Below are positions 21,898-32,330 of a DNA stretch of 64,000 nucleotides, piece by piece. Location: positions 30,523,507 to 30,587,506 of the forward strand of contig CM069437.1 of the NCBI GenBank assembly GCA_035610365.1. The letters are read 5' to 3'. How positions within the stretch are numbered: the stretch's first letter is position 1; each line of letters opens with the position of its first letter. A program made the translations under genes and the position numbers. The notes below the pieces were generated by a model. It worked only from the letters and a program-made list of their open reading frames with translations, searched no databases and was not told the DNA's origin. This DNA comes from Aquatica leii (Eukaryota; Arthropoda; Insecta; Coleoptera; Lampyridae).

Positions 21898-23317
21898 TGT
21901 TACGTACGAAATTTTCATTACGGAATACCCTGTAGATGAATTAAAATTAGATTCCGGTTTTGACGCCCTCTACCTATTTTTTTTTTCGTGACTGTCATTT
22001 GACGACAAAATCGTGAAGCTGTCAACTACAGTAACGGGCCGGTGCCGAGGTTTTCGAATTGATTCTTAAATTTTTAAGAACATCACGGGTGATGAACATA
22101 AATTTATAAGGCGATTGCAAATTTATTACGATTCTTTCGGCACAGGGTAAGATATTTTTGTCTTAAATCTATTAAGGGTCCTTCGTAATTTCTATATTCA
22201 TGTGATAGCCGGTTTCTACCACGTTGTCCGCCATTGTGGATTTCAAGCAGCAATTAGGATGCATAAGTACCATTAATGAATAATACTACCGAGCGTATAA
22301 GCTGTTGTGAGGGCCTGCTATTTAAGTAACATCGAGGTCTCATCGAACGTTGCGTCGTGGATGCTGATTTGGAAATAGAAGTCGATTGTGTTATCAGCCA
22401 CCTGTTCTAAATTGCTACTTACAGTATTCGATACACCGGGTTTTTATACAATACTTAATGGATTATTAATACTAATTTTTTTAGCTTATTATTCTTTGTG
22501 AGTTGGTGTGTGACACGATTTGCGTTTAAATAATTATTACAGGCCACTAGAGAGGGAAAATGTTTTCTTCACGATAGTGGAAACTGGACTTCCGGTGAGT
22601 CGATTTAATTAATTTTTTTTGTATATCGTTGTCACAAAAATTACTCACAGAATTTTGATTCATATTAACGATCGTAAATTTATGTATTGCTTATCTACCA
22701 ACAAGGTAACTGTAATCATTCACTTTACTGTATTGCATACTGTGTGTGTGTGAAGAATATTTACTTCGACATAATTTAAATGTGTATTGTGTGTTGCCGA
22801 TACTGCGGGAATTCATGTACTAAATCTTCGATATAATCCTGTAAATCTTATGTGTTGCGAAATCAAAGTTTTCTACACTTGTTAACGATAATTGTTAGTA
22901 CTTCTAGTATTTATGATTTGAGAATTTAATGTATAGCTGTCAATTTGCTACACTACTAAGTTAAAGCTGTGATATTTGTTAATTATACTTAAAAATCTTT
23001 CAAGTATGGATGAGTGCAGAAATTTCATATACTCTTGTTAATATTTGACATTCTCACATTAAAGTGATTATAATTGTTAGTTTTCTCTCTCCTGTAGTTA
23101 TCGTTATCTATTAACTAATTTTGGCTACTCGAACATCAGAGTATAAGGATTACAAACCTCCAATTGGGTTACAAGTTTGGATCGTCTGTCGTGAGCGAGG
23201 CAGAAGTGTTATCTTGGATCAGCTCTGGCGCCCTTAAGCATACTTCCTGTGAACCTCCCCTACCTCCGACTGTGTGAGTTGGCCGTGCAAGGTTTGTAAG
23301 ACATAAAGCTTGTAACA
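21898..23317. mobile_element. Solo LTR, family 1 copy 2, TSD AGTG
   Basis: A 1420-bp segment begins TGTTACG and ends TTGTAACA, flanked by AGTG at 21894-21897 and 23318-23321. It shares ends and internal blocks with 1780-3067 but has diverged, so both are separate insertions of one LTR family. It interrupts a Jockey reverse transcriptase. No internal retrotransposon sequence adjoins it. Confidence 0.8.
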
Positions 23318-23329
23318 AGTGGATCAAAT

Positions 23330-24540
23330 GATTTTGCGATAGAAATATAACAACGTTGGAGTTTATTCTATCCGTACGGACAAGATCGGCGATTTAGTAG
23401 TTGGGAGAGCATTGTAGCTCGAGATTATCAATGTGTGACTCTGATTTCTCAGCAAAAGAGTAAACTAAACCGTTTGCAGAGTTAATTGGTGGACCAATTT
23501 TAGATAAAACGTTACGCAAATTTTTTTGTATGCTCCAAAATGAATGGGAGTCACGATTTAAAGAGTCTAACTTATTTTTCCAGGGCTTGTTTTTGTAATT
23601 TTGTAGAACTAGACGTACTTTAACTTGTTTAGTTTTCTTTTGTATTGGGGGTTAAGAAATCGTTGATATGAATGTTTAACGCGGTTTTTGCGACGGACTA
23701 ACTATTTGGTATGAATAAGTATATAATTTGAACATTTGTTAGTAGTTGAAGTGGTAGTGAGGTTATGGGAATTAATGACTGCTAATTAAAAAAACACTGT
23801 TAATATCAAGGCATTTTTCCAATTGAATAAATAAGATTCGGCCAAAATGATCAATTAGTAATTGACTAAATCTAGACCAATCGGTATGAAAACGTAAATT
23901 GCGTGCAGAATCTGTTGTAAACGTTAAAAAAATGCATTATAACGGAGTTGTGATCTGATATAAGTTTAGGAATAGAGTAAATGGTAAGAAAAAAGAAATG
24001 TTCTAAAGGACTGCTATATCCAAAATGTCCGGGCGGCAAGTGTCATGGAAGTACGTAGGTTTTATTAGTGCAGTAATTAATAATTGAGGATTGTTTTCCA
24101 TAGTTTGCGGCAATTGGATTGCATACACGACTATTCCAAGCAATTTGTTTATTATTGAAGTCTCTTGATGCAACGAAAGGTTGATGGTGAAGAAATAACA
24201 GATAGTCAGTCATTGGATAATTAGATGGTTTGTAACATGAGAGAACTCTAATATTGCCGACAGCAGTTTCAATCAATATTGACGTTGATTCTATATGATC
24301 ACATACAAAGTTTGATAGTTGATGATGCTCAAGAGATTTTTTAACAAAAATACCGGTGCCACCGCCTTTATTGTTACGGTCGGTGCGTTAAAACGTATAA
24401 TTAAGAATTTTGGGGTTATGGCAAGCATTGAGGAGAGTTTCCGATAAAAGCATCGATTTCGTACTGATTAAGAAAGTGATGAATTTCAGTTGTTGTATAC
24501 TGAAAACTATTGCAGTTCCAGAAAGATACATTCAGGGATG
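23330..24540 (-). pseudogene. Jockey endonuclease and start of reverse transcriptase
   Basis: The endonuclease is readable from about 24400: NNKGGGTGIFVKKSLEHHQ, SILIETAVGNIRVLSCYKPS, NYPMTDY, then FVASRDFNNKQIAWNSR (24043-24276). The catalytic GDFN motif appears as SRDFN. Downstream, frames give TDWSRFSQLLIDHF, then KKTKQVKVRLVLQNYKNKPW, KNKLDSLNRDSHSFW, and SAEK-type segments, matching the linker before the reverse transcriptase of Jockey elements. Stops and frameshifts are present. Role when intact: nicking the target for target-primed reverse transcription. Confidence 0.8.
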
Positions 24541-24559
24541 TAATATTTGATTTATTTGC

Positions 24560-25750
24560 CATAATTGTTCATTGAACAGTATATTTCAGAAATTGTTACT
24601 GTAAGAAAGCTGAGGTTGACATTTTGGTAGGTTTGTACTGACTAAAAGTTGTTAATATGTCACCTGCAATTTGAGCATGTTTATTAGGCTGAGAGAATGA
24701 TATATCAATCGTTGCATTATTTATTCGTAATTGATGAGTACCTAAAGGCACTTCTTTGGTTAATTGAAGTGAAGGAAATAAAATAGTCAAGGTAATTTGA
24801 AGGTTATTCTATGCAGGAGATTTTTGTACTGCGGAAGAGAATGTGTGCTTAGTAGCAGCAAAACATTAGCACATTTGGCAGGTAGGTCACAAGTCCGATG
24901 CAATCGGCGCTTTAAAATTAGATTTTCTACCTAAATAGAAACTCGACAACAATAAGCCAGGTTAAAAATAAAATTTTGTTCTCTTCGAAGTAGCATTAAA
25001 AAGAGGGACATAGAAACTATGTATGATTTGTGCAATTGAATGGCTTTAGTAGGTGTAAAATTAATTGCTGTTAATCCGTTTAGGATCGTATCTGTTAGAG
25101 TAGTTTCTGGAACACCTCAAATTACTATTTTAAACAGCTTGTCACTGAGATGTGCATACGTGTCATTAGGAATATTTTTCTTTGCCATTAAACTTATCAT
25201 GGCACGGTCGTCCGAAACAGACGCAAGAGTGATTTTGATATCATCATTAACATTGACAACGTTGGTAAACTTGATCGTATTGGTATCAAAAAATGCTGAA
25301 GTAGAAGGACCCAACAACTTTTCCCACATAATTATTGGTGAACGTCATTATCGTTTTTGTTGTTGATGGGTTTGTAGATGGTTGGATTACACTTTTTATA
25401 TTTTTTTTTATTGGCTTGCGTTATTTGAGTGAATTTTGAAGTAGAAGGCGTTTAATATTCAAGGGTGCAACTAACCTGACTTAATAGTATCTTTTTTAAT
25501 ACTTATTTGGGATTCAATGAAAACAAGAGTTTTTTTTTCTTATTGGTTAAAAACTTTCATCATCAGTACTAGTGGGAGGGTCATGAACTAGGTCTTCAGA
25601 AAATTTGGATAGTAGTTTTTTCATACTACTCAATAATTCTTGCTGAAACATCGACAAAAAAGCTTGGAACATGTTTTCTAAATTAGATAACATGAAACAA
25701 CAGAACTTGCAAAGGTAATACGGCGAACAACAATAACGTAATAACAATAT
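24560..25750 (-). pseudogene. Jockey ORF1 (gag-like) relic
   Basis: Pieces in several frames give FFDTNTIKFTNVVNVNDDIK with the downstream SVSDDRAMISLMAKK (25117-25329), then VIRGVPETTLTDTILNGL and a region where zinc-knuckle cysteines remain (CDLPAKCANV, about 24880), and the tail ending at 24596. This order (nucleic-acid-binding fold, then Cys motif) matches Jockey ORF1, whose product coats the RNA. The 5' part at 25547-25747 contains ENMFQAFLSMFQQELLSSMK, a coiled-coil-like stretch often present before the RNA-binding part. Non-functional. Confidence 0.6.
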
Positions 25751-25799
25751 TAAACTTTGTAAAATATATGTGAAAATATATTTTAAATTAGAAAGAAAT

Positions 25800-26235
25800 T
25801 AATGTCAACTTTGACTTTGACAGATCGGAGGGGAATAGTGACTTAAGAAAAAGTATTTATAGAAAAAGTATCGTCGTGGTGAGCTTGAGTGGAGAAGGGT
25901 CACGTTCAAAAGAGGGCGTGTCATTAAGAAACCAGTAACAACCGAGAACCAAAATTGTCTTTTTGGTTCAATACCGTTGTTACGATTCAAGTTATTGGGG
26001 CGTTTGATGATTTATATGCTTTTTCGGACTTTCCTATTGAAAACGAATGAAGTTTTTGCAATAACCGAAGCGTTTTCAAAATCTATATTGTAGTATGTCG
26101 TAAAATAATGTTCATGAACAGCAGACTTGGAAATATGTTTTTTATTTATACAACAATTATGTTCTGAAATATTCGTGATAACGGAACGACCAGTTTTATT
26201 TAAATGGTTTGAACTATAAAAAAAGCATAAATTTT
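25800..26235 (-). pseudogene. Penelope/GIY-YIG endonuclease C-terminal relic
   Basis: The frame on the minus strand from about 26215 reads TGRSVITNISEHNCCINKKH, then SKSAVHEHYFTTYYNIDFEN and FNRKVRKSIEIIKRPNNLN, ending in NRNNGIEPKRQF. The pattern T-G-R-S...R-I-S-E-H...S-A-V-x-E-H...R-E-S-I-E-I-x-K-x-P-N-N-x-N-R is that of a GIY-YIG endonuclease of another Penelope-type lineage, distinct from the other copies in this window. One stop breaks it. It abuts the 5' end of the Jockey copy. Confidence 0.6.
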
Positions 26236-26299
26236 GAGACTTATGTAGTTAACATTAATTAATTTATTTATTATTTAAGATTATTATTATGTAAATGGA

Positions 26300-26510
26300 T
26301 ATAGAGATGGAAACGTTGTTACCTTACAATGATTATACTTTGTGGTTTTAGCCCGCGGTTTATTCAAAATTTATTTGAATTACGCGGGTAAAAAATCAGC
26401 TTACAATGTTTTTGTTTCTATAGCCATTTACATACTAATATTCATGCATACTAAATTTATACTATTAGAAGGCTCTGCCGTCGTATTTCACTCATGTTTA
26501 AAATCATTGT
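26300..26510 (+). repeat. Dispersed hairpin-bearing repeat, copy 1
   Basis: Blocks GATGGAAACGTTGTTACC, then CCCGCGGTTTATTC with TTATTTGAATTACGCGGG, and GTCGTATTTCACTCATG recur at 49070-49230. Parts recur at 58497-58552 and 60023-60080. Positions 26352-26388 form an imperfect hairpin with arms CCCGCG/TTCAAA and TTTGAA/CGCGGG. No coding content. Class unknown; it could be a MITE or the end of a DNA transposon. Confidence 0.6.
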
Positions 26511-27061
26511 TTGCTTTATCAACATTCTTAAATGATTTTTTTTATATTAAGTCAGTTTATAGTCTGAAACAAAGCTCTTAAGTTATAAAATAAAAAACTT
26601 TCTTAAGTTTTTAAAAATTAGAACTAAAACCTTGTTTGTGCATAATATATAATAATAAATATAGTCTAACTTTGATTATAAACTTAAAGTTTGTTTGTTT
26701 TGCTCCGTGATATTTTGTTGTTTTTTATAATAATTGTGGTGTATTTTAATTTTTAATTTATACGACGTAAACAACTGAAGCACGAAGGATGCAGTGGTCA
26801 ACATAAAAAAGGACAGAATGGTGTAATGGACAGAGGAGTAGGAGATAACAACAAAGTGAAAACAAATATCGCAAATAGTGAGTAAAATTTCAAACTGACT
26901 GATATCTTTAAGGTCAAACATTAACAATATTGCATGAAGTGATAAATAAATAAGTGACAACAAAACCCACATGAAAACTTCGAATAAGCAACACACCATA
27001 CGCTGAAGAAAACATTTTCTACATACTTTTATTTTAATTTTAATTTAATCTAATCCCTAAC
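26511..27061. other. Non-coding spacer
   Basis: AT-rich, without a recognisable gene. A minus-strand open frame at 26676-26999 is hydrophobic and low-complexity, with no match that I know. Confidence 0.4.
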
Positions 27062-27137
27062 TATAAATAATCAGAGTGATTCCTGCAAAACATTAGTCTA
27101 GGTAGTGGTCAACGTGCTACTCTGTTTGCATGTAAAA

Positions 27138-28358
27138 ATGCCGCCTCCGTGTTCCAAGTGTGCTAAAAACTTCACATTAAGAACACCAGGTCTTAATTGT
27201 TCAGGGCCTTGTAATAAACCGTATCATTTTTCCTGTGTTGAATTACCTGTTAAACTGGTGAACTATCTCAAAAACCATCCCGGTCTTACTTGGCGTTGTA
27301 AAGACTGCGTTGATCGCAATCAGCAATTTCACTGTCTTTCTGAGGCATTAATAAATGAAGTTAATCTTAAACTCAATGAGATGAAGTCGCTACTTATTTC
27401 TGATTTAACATCAACTTTGAGCGTTCTAAAAGAAGAGGCTCTCGGAGCTATTGCCAATAAAATAAATGAATTTACCGCAACTGCTAACAAGGTGGATCTT
27501 TCTAATAGTAAACGCTCCTATGCAAATATCGCTGCTGCAGCTGCTCCAACAAAAGTTCTAATAAAACCCAAAAATGACAAACAAGATTCTGGCACAACCA
27601 AGTCCGATGTTCTCAGCAAGGTTAACTTAATTGCCTCGAAAATCGAAGTTAAACAAGTCAAGACGACCAAAAAAGGCGGAATAGTTGTCAGCTGTGCAGA
27701 CAGCAAACAATCGGCTAAGTTACTAAAAGAGGCCGAAGAAAATCTTTCTGAGAATTATTAACTAAAGCAGCTCAATCCAACGTCTATTAAGTTACGCTTT
27801 GTTGGCTTAACAGAAGAACTAGATCCTGAAGTTATTATGCAGTACTTGAAATTACAAAATAGTAAATACTTTTCAGAAGACACAAAATGTGATATTTTGT
27901 CTGTTTCGCCGGTGAAAAGAAACTCCAAAATATTTCAGGTGATTGTAAATACTGATGCAGTACTGTACAATAAACTGCTTCAGGCTGGACATATACTAAT
28001 TGGTTTTGACGGATGCTCAATCTATGATGGTATGGAACTTAAAAGATGTTTTACGTGCAACGGATTCAACCACACGTCGGCAAACTGTCCACGCAAAAAT
28101 TCCCCTGTTTGTCCACTCTGTGCAGAATTCCATGGTGTTCGCGACTGTAAAGTAAAGGACGTACACAAATATAAATGCTCAAATTGTGTTTACTACAATA
28201 ATGTGAAAAAAATTGAATGTAACTTCAATCATGCGGCGTGGGATCGCAATAATTGTACTGCATACACAAAAATGCTTAACACATTAAAACAAAATGTGTT
28301 CGGAATTGATGCAATGAAACATAAGCCTAGTAATAATCTCAATTCAAAAAACTTGTAA
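27138..28358 (+). pseudogene. CR1-like ORF1 protein, one in-frame stop
   Basis: Start at 27138 (MPPPCSKC) is preferred over the in-frame ATG at 27105 because the zinc finger begins right after it. Residues about 5-60 form a PHD-like finger: CSKC, C-x3-C, YHFSC, then WRCKDC. An amphipathic, coiled-coil-like region follows (NEVNLKLNEMKSLLISDL). After an Ala-rich stretch comes an RNA-binding-like region (KKGGIVVSCADSKQSAKLL). The TAA at 27759-27761 interrupts, but the same frame reopens at once and continues to 28358. The C-terminal half carries CCHC-type knuckles: CFTCNGFNHTSANC, CPLCAEFHGVRDC, and a third Cys pair CSNC. The product would bind element RNA. About 407 codons with a single nonsense change. 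Confidence 0.8.
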
Positions 28359-29250
28359 ATGACTCTATTAAACTAACATGTGATGAACACTGTTCCCAAA
28401 TAGATAATTGTTCATATATCTCGAGGTCAGATTTCAGAGTAGGGCATATCAATATAAGGTCCCTATCATAATCCTTTAGCAAAGTGCCCTCTTTATTAGC
28501 AACTAATAATTTTAGCATTTTTGCTATCTCAGAAACCTGGTTAGATCCCAAAGTTCTTGATAATTTGCTGGCTGTAACTAACTTCAATTTAGTTCGGGCA
28601 GATCGTACCACCAGGGGAGGCGGTTTGGCAATGTACATTTCATGCAACCTCAGGTATAAGGTCATGATAATTGAGTACACCAACGCGACTAAACTCAAAC
28701 ATCTTTTTATCAAAGTAAGCATCAAGAAAATAACTTATGGTATTGGTGTATTTTATCGGCCACCAGATTTATGTTGTAAATGGTTTCAAGACTTTGAAAA
28801 CGTTTTGACTTACGTTGCTCCTCAGGTGGATAGACTTATAATTATGGGCGACTTGAACGTGAACATTTTGAACAATAATAACGACGCAATTAAATAAGAG
28901 AACTTTTTTTCAGTATTTGCCCTTAAGCAATTAGTGAAGGAACCTACGAGGATCAATACTATATCTAAGTCACTACTAGATATTATCTGTGTGTCAGATA
29001 ATTTGGCAAGCTCGAATGCCGTTTGTGAAGACGTTAACATAAGTGATCATATGTTAACGTCGTGTACTCTTGATATATCTCACATAATCTCCCAACACAG
29101 GCAAATTACATGCAAATCATTTCGGAATTTTAACCGGAATGCTTTTATGGAAGACGTCAATAATTTCCCATAGTATGATATAGTGACCATGGCTCAAATA
29201 GACGATAAAATTTATTTTTTCAAGAAGCTTTCGCATATCTGTTTGACTTA
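28358..29250 (+). pseudogene. CR1-like ORF2 endonuclease domain, three in-frame stops
   Basis: One frame carries the whole apurinic/apyrimidinic endonuclease: FRVGHINIRSL (about 28433), FAISETWLD, LVRADRTTRGGGLAMYIS, VFYRPPD, IIMGDLNVNI with the catalytic GD-N, and near the end SLLDIICVSD and NISDHMLTSC with the SDH motif. Stops occur at 28469-28471, 28895-28897 and 29172-29174 in this same frame. A frameshift follows before the polymerase frame begins. The frame overlaps the end of ORF1 at 28356-28360. The start codon is not clear. Confidence 0.8.
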
Positions 29251-29319
29251 CACGCCCCTATAGTAACGTTTACCCCAAAAAACCGAGGGCCCCCGTACAT
29301 AACACCAGTTATTCAAATT

Positions 29320-31209
29320 ATGATTAAAGAAAGAAACAAAATTCATAATAAATACAAAAATTTCGGACTGCAGGCTGATCTCGCAGCCTATAAGAAAATG
29401 CGAAATTTTGTAGCTACGGCAATAAAACACGAAAGGAAAGCCTTCTTCAATCATCAAATTAATGAAATAAAAAACAACTCTAAAAAATTGTGGTGTTTCT
29501 TTAAACAAAACTCGCCACACAAACGAACTCAAAAAACCATATCATTAAATATTACCGATCCTAACAAGATAAACAACCACTTTGTTAAAGCTCTTCCTTT
29601 TAAAAACATTCCATATAATATAATTGACTATTATTATAAAAACAGCTACGATAACATTACAGAAAAGTTAAAATTCAAGCACATCTCTAGTACGGAAGTA
29701 AATAAAATAATAAACTCTTTTAAATCCAGTGCTGTAGGAAACGATAACATTAGTATCGTTATGTTGAAATTAGCTGGCCAATTGTGTGCAGATATTATCA
29801 CACATATAATAAATTTCTCTATCGATACAAGTACATTTCCAGACAAGTGGAAAACTGCGTGTATTATACCGCTTCCTAAAGTTAATCAAGTAGATGGCTA
29901 TAGTTTATTAAGGCCGATATCTATTTTACCAGTTGTAAGCAAAGTCCTTGAAAAGTGGATTTACAAGCAAATTTCAGATTTTGTTGAAAAAAACAACATT
30001 CTACCCTTTTTCCAGTCCGGCTTCAGACCTAGGCACAGTACAAATACCAATATTCTAAAAATTATCAACGACTTTACAAAATCTTGGGATAATAATGAAG
30101 TTACTATATTTGCTGCACTTGATTACTCGAAAGCTTTCGATGTTTTAAATAGACCCTTACTTGTTGCAAAACTACACTATTACAGATTTTCAACTCAAGC
30201 CTTAGCCTGGCTAGTATCATACTTGCAGAACAGAAAGCAATTTGTAAAACTTTCGTTGAATAGTAAATCAATATGTTCCGCCATAATACCTAACGACAAT
30301 GGCGTACCGCAAGACAGTATTATAGGGCCACTTTTGTTTATTATATACACCACAGAATTTGACAAACTACTTACAAAAAATTGCAAAATCAGTATGTATG
30401 CTGATGATACGCAATTATATATACACTCATCGGTTTCAAATTTCAACGAAGCTATTGAGGAAATGAATGACAATCTTCAAAGAATGATCACAATGTCGGA
30501 TGAAAACGGTTTAACTTTAAACGGAGAAAAGACCAAAGTTCTTTGTATCGGCAAAGCATCGGTTAGAAAAAAATGTTATGATACCATTAGATCCAGTATC
30601 ATCATAGAGAGACAGGAGTTAACATTTTCGGAGTCGGTTAAAATATTGGGAATCATAATTGATCAAGACCTTACTTTTGCTGAGCATGTAATATCAAAAT
30701 GTCGATTGAGCTATGGCAAATTAAAACTTTTATACGAATTTAAAAATTACTTACCTGCACATATTAAATATAACTTAACATGCAGTTTAGTCCTCAGCTC
30801 AATTGAGTATGGATTAATAACATACTACGGTCACTTGACAAATGACAAGTTGCAAGTTGTTCAAAACAACTGTCTCAGGTTTTCTTTTTTTATACCTAAG
30901 CATAATCATGTTACCCCATATTATAATAAACTCAAAATATTTAGAATAAGTGATAGATATATAATGTTATTTCTGACACTTAAAATTCTTACGTCAAAAA
31001 CACCAGCCTACTTATATTCTACCATCGACTTTATAAAACGTGAACATGGGCAAAGAAAACGAACCGCGCGCATCCCTAAGCACCACTGTAAAAAATTCAA
31101 AGGTTCCTTTCAATACTTAGGCGCATTTCTGTTCAATAAGTATTACACTATATTGAACACCAGCTCATTATATAATTTTAAGTTAAAAGTAAAAAATAAA
31201 TTATTGTAG
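29320..31209 (+). CDS. CR1-like reverse transcriptase, 629-codon open frame
   Basis: The ATG at 29320 is internal to ORF2; the true protein starts in the endonuclease. Visible motifs are IIPLPKV and LRPISILPVVSKVLEKWIYK (fingers), SGFRPRHSTNTNILKIINDF, AALDYSKAFDVLN with catalytic D268, GVPQDSIIGPLLFIIY (motif B; the usual glycine is D here), MYADDTQLY with D362 and D363, and VKILGIIIDQDLTFAEHV (thumb side). The C-terminal part resembles other CR1 ORF2 tails. The reaction would be target-primed reverse transcription of element RNA. The catalytic aspartates are intact, but the G-to-D change in motif B and the broken endonuclease make activity doubtful. Confidence 0.9.
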   Translation: MIKERNKIHNKYKNFGLQADLAAYKKMRNFVATAIKHERKAFFNHQINEIKNNSKKLWCFFKQNSPHKRTQKTISLNITDPNKINNHFVKALPFKNIPYNIIDYYYKNSYDNITEKLKFKHISSTEVNKIINSFKSSAVGNDNISIVMLKLAGQLCADIITHIINFSIDTSTFPDKWKTACIIPLPKVNQVDGYSLLRPISILPVVSKVLEKWIYKQISDFVEKNNILPFFQSGFRPRHSTNTNILKIINDFTKSWDNNEVTIFAALDYSKAFDVLNRPLLVAKLHYYRFSTQALAWLVSYLQNRKQFVKLSLNSKSICSAIIPNDNGVPQDSIIGPLLFIIYTTEFDKLLTKNCKISMYADDTQLYIHSSVSNFNEAIEEMNDNLQRMITMSDENGLTLNGEKTKVLCIGKASVRKKCYDTIRSSIIIERQELTFSESVKILGIIIDQDLTFAEHVISKCRLSYGKLKLLYEFKNYLPAHIKYNLTCSLVLSSIEYGLITYYGHLTNDKLQVVQNNCLRFSFFIPKHNHVTPYYNKLKIFRISDRYIMLFLTLKILTSKTPAYLYSTIDFIKREHGQRKRTARIPKHHCKKFKGSFQYLGAFLFNKYYTILNTSSLYNFKLKVKNKLL

Positions 31210-31308
31210 CAAAGGAATCTATATGTAAAATGGGATGCAATGAAAACCAGCTTTGCTGATTGCATCCTTTTGACCACGCAAAATGTATTTTGTTAAGGTC
31301 AATAAACA

Positions 31309-31333
31309 TTATTATTATTATTATTATTATTAT
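31309..31333 (+). repeat. (ATT)n microsatellite tail of CR1-like element
   Basis: About eight ATT units directly follow AATAAAC at the 3' end of the element. Microsatellite 3' tails in place of poly(A) are common in this group and mark the 3' boundary. Confidence 0.75.
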
Positions 31334-31839
31334 AAGTAAAAATAATTTTGTGACTAATATAGCAATCCGCGTTGACATTTTTATTTTTTTAAATAATTTA
31401 AATTAAAAAGTTAATTTGTAAAAACTGTATCATTAGATCAAATACATTATACAAACAACATTTTATAATGATTTATTTAAATTTGCGTAAAGAAATAGTG
31501 TTTTTATTATTATAAATCTTGAGTATTTTATCAAAAATGTGTTGATAGTGGTACTGTGCGCTAACTAAACCAGAAACTGCTTTTGTATTAATTTACTTAA
31601 GTTAAATTACGCTACTGTTTAAATGACACTTACTAAAAAAATGCAGAGCTAAGAAATCTAAAAAATTCAAAAAATTATGGTTTGCGGTTTATAAAAAATG
31701 AGGCGTAACTCATTGCTTTTGTTAATGTTGGGTTAAGTCAGCAATAGATATAATAGCGATATTACATTAAATTAAGACACTGCTTTAAAAGTGCTACGAT
31801 CTAGAACACTTTAGGATTGTGTAAACTTGCTAATACGAC
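31334..31839. other. AT-rich non-coding DNA
   Basis: Nothing recognised. Confidence 0.45.
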
Positions 31840-32330
31840 TAGCTGAGCAAAAAGACATAGGAAACGAAAAAGCAAACCTATTAGCAAAAAAAGATGTAAA
31901 ATTCGTCTAACAGAGCCTGAGCTAGCCTATGGTCTAGCATATAAAACCATCAGAGGTAAGATTAAAAACTTATTAAGGCAAAAACATACCTCACACTGGT
32001 TGCAGTTCCTGGACCATCTGGAAAGAGAGTTAAAGATAATTAATTTAGGTAAAAACTAACTAAAATAGGTTGTCGCATTCTTCATAGGACACTGTCTAAT
32101 TGAGAAACATTTCACTAATATTAAAGTAAAGGACCATCTTGAATGTAAGATCTGTAGAGAAGAAGAGGAAACACCTGTTTTACATACTATACGAATATCC
32201 AAGCTCTTGTAAACTCTGGATATTTACACTTGGGGCTAAGTATATAGAACTAAAAGTAACAAACCCATAAATCTAGCTGAAATTTATTCAGAAAGTAGAA
32301 GCTGTAACTTTATGGGACACAAAAACCTAA
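31840..32330 (+). pseudogene. Non-LTR retrotransposon C-terminal (RNase-H-adjacent) relic
   Basis: Broken frames give NEKANLLAKKDVKFV (the end of an RNase H domain, compare G-N-E-x-A-D-x-L-A), then GHCLIEKHFTNIKVKDHLEC, KICREEEETPVLH, a pattern typical of the tail of R1/LOA/I-like ORF2 proteins: G-H-x-x-L...C-x-x-C-x-E-E-E-E-T-x-x-H. Stops and frameshifts are common. It is 5'-truncated and dead. The clade is unresolved. Confidence 0.6.

Larger units (their letters stand above)
20750..25750 (-). mobile_element. Jockey-like non-LTR retrotransposon, near full length, broken and split
   Basis: Read on the minus strand, the order is a gag-like ORF1 (about 25750-24560), apurinic endonuclease (about 24540-23960), reverse transcriptase N-terminal part to about 23330, a solo LTR insertion (21898-23317), then the remaining reverse transcriptase to 20879. 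The order and length are those of a Jockey element. Every segment has stops or frameshifts, so it is inactive. The LTR insertion with its own AGTG duplication shows that the Jockey copy was there first. Poly(A) and target duplication are not evident by eye. Confidence 0.8.
27062..31333 (+). mobile_element. CR1-like (Jockey superfamily) non-LTR retrotransposon, near full length
   Basis: A complete order is present: ORF1 with PHD-type and CCHC zinc motifs (27138-28358), ORF2 endonuclease (about 28358-29250) and reverse transcriptase (29320-31209), then a short 3' region ending in an (ATT)n microsatellite (31309-31333). PHD-type fingers plus zinc knuckles in ORF1, a YADDTQLY reverse transcriptase, no RNase H and a microsatellite tail point to the CR1 group rather than Jockey proper. 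Lesions are few: one in-frame stop in ORF1, three in-frame stops in the endonuclease, and one frameshift. It is a comparatively young but inactive copy. The 5' boundary is approximate. Confidence 0.8.

Noticed and set aside
25040..25366. 108-codon plus-strand frame
   Set aside because: Lies antisense to the Jockey ORF1 relic, which explains its length.
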